Shown here piece after piece: positions 33,442 through 42,984 of a DNA stretch of 48,904 bases. The stretch is from CAZEYT01 sp964516295 (GTDB taxonomy: Bacteria > Verrucomicrobiota > Verrucomicrobiia > Chthoniobacterales > Terrimicrobiaceae). Under the pieces are notes generated by a model. The model saw only the letters and a list, made by a program, of their open reading frames with translations. It did no database searches and was not told the origin of the DNA. The stretch is from contig CAZEYT010000012.1 of the NCBI GenBank assembly GCA_964516295.1, positions 1-48,904 on the forward strand. The letters are read 5' to 3'. Positions within the stretch are counted from its first letter, which is position 1, and the number at the start of each line of letters is the position of its first letter. Position numbers and translations under genes: made by a program.

Positions 33442-35769
33442 TCAAAATTGATAGCCGATATTGAAGTTAAACTTTCCGGGAGGGCCGTTGAAGGTCTCGT
33501 AAACAACCGGGATACCGTAGTCGACGCGGATCGGGCCAATGGGGAGATCCAGTCGGAGACCGATACCGACGTTCACGTTGGCATTGGAGGTCGAAAAGTC
33601 GTAGGCATCGCTGTTGACAAAACCCATGTCGGTGAACACAGCCCCACGGACACGCGAGATGATCGGGAAGGTCAGTTCAAGCGTCAGGTAGGCGAGCGAG
33701 TTGCCACCGATCGGGTTTTCATCTTCATCAACAGGACCGACCTCGCGGAAGTTAAAGCCGCGAAGGTTGTTGGCTCCACCGAGGTAGAGGCGGTCAAAAA
33801 TGGGTACGCCCTGGCCGTATTCATCCGAGTTCTCCGAACCGCCCCAGCCGTTGACGACGGCCAGTTGGCCTTTGACGAGGAAGATGAGGTCGAAAGGCAG
33901 GGAGAAGTATTTGGCTGCGTCGAGCGTGATTCCGTAGTCCTGCACATTGCCACCGAGCGGTCCGCCGTTGATGAAGCCGCCGAGTTCGATCAACTCGCCT
34001 TTGCGGGTGAGGAACAGGCTGTCCCGGGTATCCCAGACGAGGGCTCCGTTGAATCCGCTTTTGGTGTAGTTGCCGGCGGCTTCCTCGATTTCGATACCGA
34101 CGTCATCGGTGTCCACGTCGTAGATACGAATTCCTTCGATCCGATACTCCGCCCGTGCAGCAAGGGCACGCCAGATTTGGCGACGAGCTTGGAAAGCGAC
34201 GCCATAGTTGGCCTGGTCGTAAACGTTCGAAAGGAAGTTCGCGTCCCGGTAGTAGGCCTCAACTCCAACGGAAAGCTTCTGACCAAGGAACCATGGCTCA
34301 GTGAGTGCGATGACGAAGTCACGGCGTTGGAGACCGTATTGACCCCGGATTCGGAAGCGTTGGCCGCCGCCGACGAAGGTGGGCCAGTTGAAGAGGTCAA
34401 AGTTGGTCTGCTGAAGTTCGGCAAATCCCAGCAAACTGTCGATGGTGCTGAACCCGACGCCGAAGTTGAACGCACCAGTGCGTTTTTCTTCGACGATGAC
34501 ATTGAGATCCTTTCGGCCGGGAACAATCGTGTCGGTCGGGGCCGTGTCCACGCGGGAGAAATAGTTCAAATTCTCAAGACGCTTTTTGCTGACATCGACC
34601 AAAGTCGTGTCGAAGACATCGCCGGGACGGACGGCGAGCTCGCGTCGAATCACGCGATCCTGCGTGCGGTCGTTGCCTTGGATATTGATCAAGTTCACGT
34701 AGGACTGGACGCCCTCATCAATGCGGTAGGTAACGTCGACGGCACCGGGGCCGGCGGGAAGAACCTCCGGCATGGCCAGCATGTCGACGTAGCCGCGGCT
34801 TCCGTAGAAATCCCGGATCGCCTCGAGGTCATCGCCCATCCCTTTCGGCGTGAAAAGTTGTCCGCCGAGCATGGCCATGCGGCCGAGGATTTCCTCTTGT
34901 GGGACAATGTTAACGCCTTCGAGTTTCACGGCGTTGACGCGATACTGCATGCCCTCGACGATGGTGACGATGAGTTCGACCCCGTCGTTTTGAAGCGGTT
35001 GGGTTTGGATGTCGGCGACTTCCACATCCGCAAAGCCGCGATTCTGGTAGAGCGTTCGAATCGCCGCGCGATCTTCCTCGACCTGTGCCGGCAGGAGACG
35101 TCCGCTTTTCGTGAAGAACGAAAGGATGTCCTGCGGCTTGGTCTTCATCACGCGACGGATATCCCGGGCGAGGATGGAGTCATTCCCGACAAAGGTGATC
35201 CGGCGGACCACAAGCTTCGACCCCTCGTTGATGGAGAAAATGAGGCGAACGCGATTGTTCTGCGGGATTTCCTGAATGCGGTATTGGATGTCGACCTCGG
35301 AAAAATTTCGGTCTTCGTAGAGCCTAAGAATCTTCTGGCGGTCGTCTTCCACCCGCTCTTCGCTGACGACTTCACCGACTTTGGAACTGATCTCGCGACG
35401 GACGCGGTTCATGGAGATTTGTTCCGCACCCTCGATGAGGATTTCCTCAATCACCGGACGCCCTTGGAGGAGAACCGTGACCTTGACCCCGTCGCCAAGC
35501 GGTTCGGCAAACATACGGACGTTCGCAACGCCGCCCGTGGCGTAGAGAGCCCGAATGTCCTGCTCCGCGGCACGTTCGCTGTAAGGGAGACCGACCTTGG
35601 TGGCCAAGTTCGCCATCACCCGCTCGCGCGAGATACTGGGAGCGCCGACATATTCGACCGCGATCTCCCGAACAACCGGGCCGGATTGCGCGCGGGCGCT
35701 GACAGAGAAGCAAAGGACTGCAAGCAATGCGGGCAGTAGTCGCAAAAGATAAGTTCGGCAAAAAATCAT
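33442..35769 (-). CDS. bamA: Outer membrane protein assembly factor BamA
   Basis: 775 residues from the ATG at 35769, chosen because the signal peptide (LLRLLPALLAVLCFSVSARA-Q) follows it. Five POTRA domains span about 25-420, with strand-helix repeats such as IEEILIEGAEQI and VRRITFVGNDSI. A 16-strand Omp85 barrel follows, with the lid-loop RGF motif in YLGGANNLRGFNF and a C-terminal Phe (FNIGYQF), the usual outer-membrane sorting signal. It folds and inserts outer-membrane proteins. It heads the operon with ompH (86 nt gap) and lpxD. A TTGACC hexamer lies about 70 nt upstream, but a convincing -10 was not found. Confidence 0.97.
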   Translation of the reverse strand: MIFCRTYLLRLLPALLAVLCFSVSARAQSGPVVREIAVEYVGAPSISRERVMANLATKVGLPYSERAAEQDIRALYATGGVANVRMFAEPLGDGVKVTVLLQGRPVIEEILIEGAEQISMNRVRREISSKVGEVVSEERVEDDRQKILRLYEDRNFSEVDIQYRIQEIPQNNRVRLIFSINEGSKLVVRRITFVGNDSILARDIRRVMKTKPQDILSFFTKSGRLLPAQVEEDRAAIRTLYQNRGFADVEVADIQTQPLQNDGVELIVTIVEGMQYRVNAVKLEGVNIVPQEEILGRMAMLGGQLFTPKGMGDDLEAIRDFYGSRGYVDMLAMPEVLPAGPGAVDVTYRIDEGVQSYVNLINIQGNDRTQDRVIRRELAVRPGDVFDTTLVDVSKKRLENLNYFSRVDTAPTDTIVPGRKDLNVIVEEKRTGAFNFGVGFSTIDSLLGFAELQQTNFDLFNWPTFVGGGQRFRIRGQYGLQRRDFVIALTEPWFLGQKLSVGVEAYYRDANFLSNVYDQANYGVAFQARRQIWRALAARAEYRIEGIRIYDVDTDDVGIEIEEAAGNYTKSGFNGALVWDTRDSLFLTRKGELIELGGFINGGPLGGNVQDYGITLDAAKYFSLPFDLIFLVKGQLAVVNGWGGSENSDEYGQGVPIFDRLYLGGANNLRGFNFREVGPVDEDENPIGGNSLAYLTLELTFPIISRVRGAVFTDMGFVNSDAYDFSTSNANVNVGIGLRLDLPIGPIRVDYGIPVVYETFNGPPGKFNFNIGYQF

Positions 35770-35979
35770 GGTCACGGGCAGCCCGGCGGGAATTCCCTCA
35801 CAGAGCGAGTCGCATTGCATGCCGCATGCACCCGGGAAGGTCAAGACACGAATTGGAATCCATGCCCCGGAAGGTGTGAACTCCCCGACCCGCCGGGTTC
35901 GCCCGCACGCAACAGGCACCTTGCAGACCGGAAGGGCGTTTGATAAACCACAATTCCGGTTGAAACGAGAGTTCGCCTC

Positions 35980-37929
35980 ATGGAACCCCCTGCCATTTTT
36001 GGTTTCCCGGAGGGCCCAGCGTCAGCTCTTAAAAATCCTGTCCTCACTTGTGGGTCGGTCGAGTCAGCGAACTCACCGGAGCTCGAACGAGTGGCGGTCC
36101 TTGCAGCGCATACAGACAATTCCTTTATCTTCACCGATGTGGAGCGTCGGATTCAGTGGGTGAATTCGGCTTTTTGTCGGACGACCGGATACGCGTTTGG
36201 GGAGGTAGTGGGAAAAAGTCCCGGAGCTCTCCTGCAAGATCCGGATACGGATCAAGCGACAGTGGAACGCATGCGTCGGGCGCTGAACAGCGAGCGGAGT
36301 TTTCGGGAGGAGATTTTCAACTATCGAAAAAAACGGGGAGCCCTACTGGGTTGCGGTGGAGATTCTCCCCCAGCGGGATGAATCCGGGCGGGTCGGTGGA
36401 TATGTTTCCATCGAATCCGAAGTCAGCGAGCGACGAAGTCGGGAAGCCGAGCTTCAAAATCTCCGCCTGGCTGTGGAGCAAAGCCCGACGTCGAGCTGGA
36501 CCCGCCAAACCCGACGCCTGCATGAGGTGGACAATCAATTCGTGGTCACGCTCGAAGCCGCGCTTTCGTTCCCCCCCGGAGGCTCATCCACCGCTTTTGG
36601 AAGCAATGGACTTCGCGATCAAGTTGGTGAAATCGTTTGATTTGAAACTGCCCTTTGTGACCGCGAAGAGGCGTAGGATTTGGGTGCGGTGTTTTGGCGA
36701 ACCGGAATTTGAAAACGGGCGCGTGGTGCGGCTGATCGAAGCGATCCAGACATCACCGAGCGCAAGCGTCTGGTCGGTGAGCTCGTCGAAGCCCGCAACC
36801 GGGCCGAGAGTGCCAATCTCGCCAAGAGCCAGTTTCTCGCCAACATGAGCCACGAGATTCGGACGCCGCTCAACGCGATCCTCGGGATGTCCGAGCTCCT
36901 CGAGCACGATCCCACCGGCCCCGACAGCCGAGAGTATCTGCAAACGATCCGGACGAGCGGCGACACACTCCTGGCATTGATCAGCGATGTTCTGGATTTC
37001 TCGAAGATCGAGGCCGGGCAGCTGAAGTTGGAACGTATTCCGGTCGACCTGCGGAGCTGTATGGAGTCGGCGGTTCACATCGTTTCCGTCCCCGCAGCGG
37101 AGAAGGGTCTGCAACTCGATCATCGCATCACTCTCGACGTGCCGATTGCCATTCAAGGCGACCCCACCCGCCTGCGGCAGATTTTGGTCAACCTCCTCGC
37201 AAATGCCGTAAAATTGACGGATGCTGGGAAGATCGTGGTTTCTATTTCGCGATGTGATGCGGACGCGCATTTGCGCTTTGCCGTGGCCGATACCGGCATC
37301 GGGATTTCCCAGGAACAGAGGGAAAAACTTTTCCATATGTTCAGCCTGCTGGATGCGTCAACCACACGACGGTTTGGCGGCACGGGTCTCGGACTTGCGA
37401 TTTCAAAACGCCTCTTCGAGATGATGAATGGGAGGATCTGGGTGAGTCCGCTCCCGGCACAGGGTCGACGTTTTTCTTCGAGCTTCCGGTCGAGTCGACC
37501 GAGGCCCCAACGCAGTTGCCGGAAACGCTCTGCTTCCCTCGGCCAAAGGCCATCTGGCCACGCGGTGTCCGCTTTCCATTTTGGTGGCGGAAGACAATCC
37601 GGAAAACCAGCGGATGATCGGGCTCATGCTCATACGTCTGGGCTACGACTTCCCGGGTCGTTGCCAACGATCGCGAAGTTTTGGAAGCCCTGCGGGAAGC
37701 ACCCACGGCTGTGATTTTGATGGATCTCCAAATGCCGGTGATGGACGGTCTGACCACGGCAAGGCGAATTAGCACGCGCTATTCGAGACGAAAGCGGCCG
37801 CAAATGATCGCCCTGGAGGCCGGGATGGATGCCTACCTGAGCAAGCCGGTCCGAGGCGATCAATTGGCAAGGGCTCTCGAAGAGGCCTTCCTGCGAGCCG
37901 AAAAGACACGAAACCACCATCCCGCTTGA
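35980..37929 (+). pseudogene. Decayed hybrid histidine kinase (PAS-PAS-HisKA-HATPase-receiver)
   Basis: Pieces of one kinase lie in order but in changing frames. The first PAS (DNSFIFTDVERRIQWVN) ends at a frameshift in an A7 run near 36325-36331. Later pieces are VEILPQRDESGRV; a shift at about 36484; a C7-8 run near 36570; TAKRRRIWVRCFGEPEFENG; a lost G near 36749; then MSHEIRTPLNAILG with intact HisKA and ATPase motifs (NLLANAVKL, DTGIG, GGTGLGLAISKR); a lost G near 37443; another shift between 37500 and 37560; LVAEDNPENQRM; an extra C near 37653; and the receiver centre AVILMDLQMPVMDG. The receiver also lacks about 13 residues between QMIAL and EAGMDAYLSKP. At least six frameshifts make function very unlikely. 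Confidence 0.88.
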
Positions 37930-37969
37930 CCACCGCGGGCCGGATGCCCAGCATGCGCGGTTTCCGATT

Positions 37970-38734
37970 TTGAAAGCTTTCGATTCATCCCGCTGGGACT
38001 TGGAATTTGTCCGGAACAACACGGTCGTCCGCACGAAGCGTTTCGGCATGCCCGCCGAGGCCAAGGCCGTTCACTACCCGATCCGCCTCTTGCGTTACTG
38101 GTTCGGATATCATCTTTTGCGCGAGGAATTCGTGCACGCGGGGAAGCCGCTGGCGGTCGCAGAGATCGGCGTTCATCGCGGACAGATGTTTGATTTTGTC
38201 CACTCCGCGCCCGAAAAAATCGCCTGCTCGCGCTGGACGGCGGTTGATGCGGTGATGCTGACCGACAAGCTGAAAGAGGCTGGCTACGACGATTTTTTTG
38301 AGGCGAATCTGGAAGATCCGGACTTTGCGCTGCCGCACGTTTACGATTGCGCGATTCTTTTGCACATTCTGGAGCATCTGTCTGATCCGGAGGCGGCTTT
38401 GAAAAAGGTCGCGGCCGGGATCGCTCCCGGCGGGTCATTGATCGGCGGGTTTCCGGTTTTGCCGGCGGCGATTGCTCCAATCCGCGAGAAGCAGGTCCGA
38501 CGCACGGCGGCTCCGATGGGGCATGTGAGCGTTTTTTCACCCAAACGCGTGCGCGAAATGGCGCGTCAGGCCGGCTTGGAAACCGAGTTTCTCAGCGGGG
38601 CATTTTTTCTGCGGAGCAAGGGAAGCAAGCTGGAAAATTCCTCGGCCTGGGTGCGCTTCAACATCCTCTGGGGCCGCGCTTTTCCGTGGTGGCCCGGCGA
38701 GGTTTATTGGCTCCTCCGAAAACCGGCGGCCTGA
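37970..38734 (+). CDS. SAM-dependent methyltransferase-like protein
   Basis: 254 residues from a TTG start. The SAM-binding region VAEIGVHRGQMFDFV replaces the usual Gly-rich motif I with a variant (EIGVHRG), and HILEHLSDPEAALKKVAAGIAPGGSLIGGFPVLP is the post-motif and strand-6 region of class I methyltransferases. No membrane segment. Function and substrate are unknown. It follows the kinase pseudogene after 40 nt and ends directly against the convergent DUF1802 gene, with no spacer. Confidence 0.75.
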   Translation: MKAFDSSRWDLEFVRNNTVVRTKRFGMPAEAKAVHYPIRLLRYWFGYHLLREEFVHAGKPLAVAEIGVHRGQMFDFVHSAPEKIACSRWTAVDAVMLTDKLKEAGYDDFFEANLEDPDFALPHVYDCAILLHILEHLSDPEAALKKVAAGIAPGGSLIGGFPVLPAAIAPIREKQVRRTAAPMGHVSVFSPKRVREMARQAGLETEFLSGAFFLRSKGSKLENSSAWVRFNILWGRAFPWWPGEVYWLLRKPAA

Positions 38735-39274
38735 TTACCCGAGGAGCGCCTCAATCTCCGCGCGGCGACGGGCGTGTTCCTCGTCGCTGATCACCGAAAC
38801 GAGCGTCGTGCCAGCCAGCTCGGGGAGCTCGACCCACGACCGGCAGCCGCCGTATCGCTTTTCCATCGTGAGACAGCACGGGGGATCGAGGCGAAAAACG
38901 CGGACCAGGGCTACATGCACACCCAGTTGATCATCATAGCGGAAGCGCTCCTCAACGACCGAATCGTGCCAGATGTGATGTCCGCGCAGGGCCTGCAATT
39001 TTTCCATCTCGGTGACGAGTTTCGTCCATTCCAACGCCGCGGCGTAGCGGATCTCGATCTCACCCGGCCGTTCCTCCGGCAAAGCCGTCTCCGGCGGCAG
39101 ACAGGTTTTGGAAAGCTGCCCGTGAAACCACGTCGGAAAGAGAAAAAATTCCTCATGCTGGAAGGCGAAACCCGCGCGCCCCTCCGCGATGCCGCCTTTG
39201 CGGAGGATGAGACTCTGCCGCCCGCAGCCGACAGCCTCGCAGACCAACGCCCATTCTTTGAATGCCACACTCAT
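38735..39274 (-). CDS. DUF1802 family protein
   Basis: 179 residues with the recognised DUF1802 pattern: AFKEWALVCEAVGCGRQSLILRKGGIAEG, then EFFLFPTWFHGQ, LRGHHIWHDSVVEERFRY and a central ALVRVFRL strand. Nothing is firmly known of the function; the conserved Trp, His and Arg residues suggest a binding role, but no catalytic set is evident. Its stop codon directly abuts the convergent methyltransferase stop. Confidence 0.8.
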   Translation of the reverse strand: MSVAFKEWALVCEAVGCGRQSLILRKGGIAEGRAGFAFQHEEFFLFPTWFHGQLSKTCLPPETALPEERPGEIEIRYAAALEWTKLVTEMEKLQALRGHHIWHDSVVEERFRYDDQLGVHVALVRVFRLDPPCCLTMEKRYGGCRSWVELPELAGTTLVSVISDEEHARRRAEIEALLG

Positions 39275-39282
39275 TGTTCGCC

Positions 39283-39312
39283 AATTCAGGCTTGCCAGCC
39301 GCGCGGCGTCAA
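39283..39312 (-). promoter_or_regulatory. Sigma70-like promoter of the DUF1802 gene
   Basis: On the minus strand TTGACG (39312-39307), 18-nt spacer, TGAATT (39288-39283). The -10 box ends 8 nt before the ATG at 39274, so the predicted message has almost no leader; the sequence before the ATG (GGCGAACA) has no Shine-Dalgarno element. Confidence 0.4.
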
Positions 39313-39318
39313 AGGGAA

Positions 39319-40017
39319 ATGATTACCGGCATGCTTCACCGATTCGATTTTCATGTGCATTCCTTCTTTTCGAAGGATGCTGCCAGCCCGCCTGAGGACC
39401 TCATTGCGGCCGCCATTTCGCGAGGGTTGAGCGGGATTGCCATAACGGATCACGACTCGTGCGAAGCGCATGCGTATCTGGCCCATCAAAAGATTCCCGG
39501 AGGCTTTTTGGTCATCCCGGGGGTCGAGGTGAGCACCGCGCACGGGCATCTCCTTTGCCTCGGGGCAACCTTGCCGCTTTTACGCGGGGTTCCGGCTCCG
39601 GAGGTCGTGGAGAAAATTCATGCCGCGGGAGGGATTCCGATCCCCGCGCATCCGTTCGACCGCTGGCGGGCCGGAATCCGGCCGGAAATCTTGGATACCC
39701 TCAACGTGGACACGCTGGAGGTCTTCAATGCCGCAGTGACCTCACGGGCGTACAACGACCGTGCCCTCGCCTACGCGGAGTCGCAAAAGTGGAAAAAAAT
39801 CGCCGCCAGTGACGCGCACCATGCCTCGGCGGTCGGCGTGAGTGTGACGGAACTCGAACTCGACGAACTTTCCGTCCCCGCCGTTCTCGCCGCGCTGCGG
39901 AAAGGCGGACGTCCGGCCGGGCAGTATCTTTCCTTCCGCGAAGGCATGAAGAAGCACTTCGCGAATTGGTTTCGCAAAGGCAACCGCCGCCCGCCCAGCG
40001 TGGTCAGGCGGCCGTAA
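39319..40017 (+). CDS. PHP-domain metal-dependent phosphoesterase
   Basis: 232 residues from the ATG at 39319, which has AAAGGGA just upstream; the ATG at 39331 is also possible. PHP metal-binding motifs are present: FDFHVHSFFSKDA, ITDHDSC, IPGVEVSTAHGH, PIPAHPFD and the final AASDAHHAS. These build a trinuclear metal site that hydrolyses phosphoester bonds, as in the TrpH/YciV-like 3',5'-nucleotide or AMP phosphatases. The specific substrate is not predictable. Its 3' end overlaps the convergent ABC-F gene by 14 nt. Confidence 0.85.
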   Translation: MITGMLHRFDFHVHSFFSKDAASPPEDLIAAAISRGLSGIAITDHDSCEAHAYLAHQKIPGGFLVIPGVEVSTAHGHLLCLGATLPLLRGVPAPEVVEKIHAAGGIPIPAHPFDRWRAGIRPEILDTLNVDTLEVFNAAVTSRAYNDRALAYAESQKWKKIAASDAHHASAVGVSVTELELDELSVPAVLAALRKGGRPAGQYLSFREGMKKHFANWFRKGNRRPPSVVRRP

Positions 40018-41614
40018 GCGCGAAGCGCTCCGAGCCAAGAAGGCCGGATTTTTCGAGGAAGTATTCGTAGCCGCCGGGATACGAAGCGACCGACCCGGCA
40101 TTGATATGGAGAACGCGGTTCGCGAGTTTCCGGAGAAAGTGCACATCGTGCGAAATGAACACGAGCGTACCTTCGTAAGCCTCGAGGGCGAGCACGAGCG
40201 ACTCGACCGTGTGGATGTCCAAGTGAGTCGTCGGCTCGTCCATGAGGAGGAGATTCGGCGGATCGACGAGGAACTTGATGAGATTCAGCCGTGTTTTTTC
40301 TCCGCCGCTGAGGACCGAGGTCTTTTTGTGAATCTCGTCTTTGCGGAACAGAAACGAGCCAAGAATACTCCGCGCCTCGTCCTCGCGAATCTCGCCGTTG
40401 CTCGCGAGCACTTCTTCGATCACCGAGGCATTCGGATTCAACGTCGCTGAGCGATGCTGGCTGAAGTAGCCGATTTTGGAATTGCTGCCGTAGCGCACAT
40501 TTCCCTTTTGGATCTCGACGACCCCGGCGAGAATTTTGAGAAGCGTTGATTTTCCGGCACCATTCGGGCCGACCAGCGCCGTTCGTTCACCGCGTTCAAT
40601 GATGAGGTCGAGTCCGCGATAGACAATGTTTTCGCCGTAGGCCATGTGGACCCCCTCGAGATTCACCGCGCGCTGTCCCCCGCGCGGCGGCTGCGGGATG
40701 CGGAACCGGAACGGCTTTCGGGGCGCTTCCGGACGTTCGACTGTCTCCATTCGCTCGATTTGCTTGAGCTTGCTTTGGGCCTGCGCGGCTTTCGAGGAGA
40801 CGGAGCGAAACCGGTCGGCAAATTCCTGGAGGGCGGCGATTTCCTTCTGCTGGTTTTTCCAAGCGGCGAGTTGGATCTCGTAATTTGCCTCCCGCTGCTG
40901 CACGGCGGCGGTGTAGTTGCCTTTATAGGAAACCAGGCGCTGGTTGGAGATCTCGTAAACCGTTTCGATCAGTTCATCCATGAACTCGCGGTCGTGCGAA
41001 ATGAGCAGCACCGCTCCGGAGTAGGTTTTCAAATAATTTTGCAGCCAGAGCAACGAGAGCAAGTCGAGGTGGTTCGTCGGCTCGTCGAGGAGGAGAAGAT
41101 CGGGCTCCATGACAAGCAGTCGGGCGAGGTGCGCCCGCATGACCCAGCCGCCGCTCAGTTCGCGGGCGGGACGTGAAAAATCCGCTTCCCGGAAGCCGAG
41201 CCCGCTGAGCATTTTTTTCGCGCGGGCTTCGACCTGCGGATTGCTGAGCGCTTCGTGTTTCGCATGGGCTTCGAGATATTCGGCCGCCTCGGTATTGCCT
41301 TCGGCTTCGAGTGCCGCCAGCACTTTTTCGAGGGCCTGAACCTCGCCGGCCCGGCCGGTTGCGATATCAAGAGCGGACTCGTCGTCGATGGCCTCGCCTT
41401 CCTGCGGCAGGTAACCGACCATGGTCCACTCGTCGCGTTGGATCGTTCCGGCGTCCGGTTCATCGCGTTTGAGAATCAGAGAGAAAAGCGTGGATTTTCC
41501 CGCGCCGTTCGGCCCGATGAGCGCGACACGCTCGCCATAGTTCACCTGCATGGCGGCGTTCTCAAACAAGACACGCCCGCCCTGGCTTTTCTTCAGTCCC
41601 CGAATGGTCAGCAT
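40004..41614 (-). CDS. ABC-F family ATP-binding protein (ribosome-associated type)
   Basis: 536 residues with two fused ATPase domains and no membrane segment. Walker A is GPNGAGKST in both halves; signature motifs are LSGGWVMRAHLARLL and LSGGEKTRLNLIKFL; Walker B are LLLLDEPTNHLD and LLMDEPTTHLD. The linker between domains (about 240-320) is a charged coiled coil (AAVQQREANYEIQLAAWKNQ), the segment that reaches into the ribosomal E/P site in this family. Likely a translation factor of the Uup/YheS group; antibiotic protection cannot be claimed. The N terminus MLTIRGLKKSQGGR is normal. Confidence 0.92.
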   Translation of the reverse strand: MLTIRGLKKSQGGRVLFENAAMQVNYGERVALIGPNGAGKSTLFSLILKRDEPDAGTIQRDEWTMVGYLPQEGEAIDDESALDIATGRAGEVQALEKVLAALEAEGNTEAAEYLEAHAKHEALSNPQVEARAKKMLSGLGFREADFSRPARELSGGWVMRAHLARLLVMEPDLLLLDEPTNHLDLLSLLWLQNYLKTYSGAVLLISHDREFMDELIETVYEISNQRLVSYKGNYTAAVQQREANYEIQLAAWKNQQKEIAALQEFADRFRSVSSKAAQAQSKLKQIERMETVERPEAPRKPFRFRIPQPPRGGQRAVNLEGVHMAYGENIVYRGLDLIIERGERTALVGPNGAGKSTLLKILAGVVEIQKGNVRYGSNSKIGYFSQHRSATLNPNASVIEEVLASNGEIREDEARSILGSFLFRKDEIHKKTSVLSGGEKTRLNLIKFLVDPPNLLLMDEPTTHLDIHTVESLVLALEAYEGTLVFISHDVHFLRKLANRVLHINAGSVASYPGGYEYFLEKSGLLGSERFALTAA

Positions 41615-41660
41615 CGCGGGACGTTAACCACCCGAGGCCCCAGTGTCCATGCCCGGGCGC

Positions 41661-42878
41661 TCAATTTGAGAGCGAGCGGATATAGGCCACCAATTGATCG
41701 ACTTCTTGGGGTGGGAGCCGGTCGTACGACGGCATGGCCGCGGCGTAGCCTTTGACCAGACGGGCTTGCGGCCGGACGATGGACTCTCGGAGATACGCTT
41801 CATCAACGATCACCTCGGAGCCGTCGGCCAGCGGCTGGGTGTGGCCGAATATCCCCTCCAAACGCGGCGCGAGATCCCCCGACCCGGGCATATGGCAGGC
41901 AGCACAGCCTTGTGACAGGAAGACTTTTTTCCCTCCCTCGGCAAGACTTCCCCCTCCCGACGGCATCACCGACTCCGGCACGGCAAGAAGCAAATAAATC
42001 GCCGTACCTCCTACGAAAACCGTCCCGCCCAGCGCCGGAAGCCAGTCGTCGAACCGATATCGGGCGTTCATCAAAAACTTCACGAACATCAGCGAGACGA
42101 TCAGCACCCCGAGAATGGCCACGTTCCAAGTCGCCGCATAAAGCTGCGGGAAGTGTGCGCTCAACATCAGGAAGAGCACCGGGAAGGTCATGTAGTGATT
42201 GTGCAGAGATCGGAATTTCGCGGCTTTCCCCAGCGCGGGATCGTGCGGACGCCCGGCCTCCAGCGCGTCCATGAACCGGTGCTGGTTTTTGATGATGTGG
42301 AAAAACACGTTGGCCGACATCATCGTGCCCATCATCGCTCCGATCTGGAGGAAGACTGCCCGGCCGTTGAAGATCGTGTTGTAACACGCCGCCGCCGAAA
42401 GAATCAGAGCCAGACACACGGGCACTCCGATCCCCGGGTGTTTTTTCAGGGGCGAGCGCCAGATTTGATCATAAACGACCCAGCCCCCGGCCAACCCGGC
42501 CAGACTCCACAGAATCGCCGCCCAACCCGGCAGGGTCGTTTTTGAGGGATCCAAAAAAAACGTCCCGCCTCCGTTGAAATACAGCGTGAGCATCAGGACA
42601 AATCCGCTGATCCACGTGGTGTAAGACTGCCACATGAACCAATGCAGCGGAACGGGAATCGCCCCCGGACGCAATACCCGCTTTTGGAGGTGAAACACCC
42701 CTCCCCCATGGAGCATGTCGAGCGTCCCGAGCAGGCCCGGATCGGCGTCTCTTCGAGGCTGGAGCAGGTTCAACTCCATCCAAGTAAAGAGCAGGGAATT
42801 CCCGATCCACATAATCGCCGCAAGGACGTGGACGAACCGGAATATCACCGCGATCCAGCCGACGACATCCGTTTCCAT
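41661..42878 (-). CDS. Membrane protein with urate-oxidase N-terminal-like (PuuD) region and cytochrome c domain
   Basis: 405 residues from the ATG at 42878. Residues 1-300 contain about eight membrane segments with HVLAAIMWIGNSLLFTWMELNL, HWFMWQSYTTWISGFVLMLTLYF and NVFFHIIKNQHRFM, the pattern of the PuuD-type Urate_ox_N domain. A cytochrome c domain follows, with haem motif CAACH at 325-329, a distal region CxxCH...LEGIFGHTQPL and a Met ligand candidate in AAAMPSYDRL. Family members hydroxylate urate and pass electrons to cytochrome c. No other purine-degradation gene is in the window, so the substrate is uncertain. It starts 106 nt from the divergent rpmB. Confidence 0.82.
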   Translation of the reverse strand: METDVVGWIAVIFRFVHVLAAIMWIGNSLLFTWMELNLLQPRRDADPGLLGTLDMLHGGGVFHLQKRVLRPGAIPVPLHWFMWQSYTTWISGFVLMLTLYFNGGGTFFLDPSKTTLPGWAAILWSLAGLAGGWVVYDQIWRSPLKKHPGIGVPVCLALILSAAACYNTIFNGRAVFLQIGAMMGTMMSANVFFHIIKNQHRFMDALEAGRPHDPALGKAAKFRSLHNHYMTFPVLFLMLSAHFPQLYAATWNVAILGVLIVSLMFVKFLMNARYRFDDWLPALGGTVFVGGTAIYLLLAVPESVMPSGGGSLAEGGKKVFLSQGCAACHMPGSGDLAPRLEGIFGHTQPLADGSEVIVDEAYLRESIVRPQARLVKGYAAAMPSYDRLPPQEVDQLVAYIRSLSN

Positions 42879-42943
42879 GGGATTCGGAAAGCACCTCACG
42901 TGCCAGACGATCCCGACATCCGGAAAATTCCGTGCCAGCGGGC

Positions 42944-42971
42944 TTGACGACCGCTCCCGATTCCCTATCTT
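42944..42971 (+). promoter_or_regulatory. Sigma70-like promoter of rpmB
   Basis: TTGACG at 42944-42949, a 16-nt spacer, TATCTT at 42966-42971. The -10 box ends 13 nt before the ATG at 42985, so the leader would be about 6-7 nt. The bases before the ATG (GATCCTACT) contain no Shine-Dalgarno sequence. This is the best promoter match in the window. Confidence 0.55.
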
Positions 42972-42984
42972 CGACGATCCTACT

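Noticed and set aside
33358..35739. A 793-codon plus-strand frame opposite bamA
   Set aside because: Composition is low-complexity Val/Asp/Glu, as expected for the antisense of a GC-rich beta-barrel gene; bamA explains the region fully.
35770..35979. Possible regulatory RNA in the gap before bamA
   Set aside because: The repeat GCATGC-GG-CATGC is too short to support a structure; only a weak TTGACC -35-like hexamer is seen.
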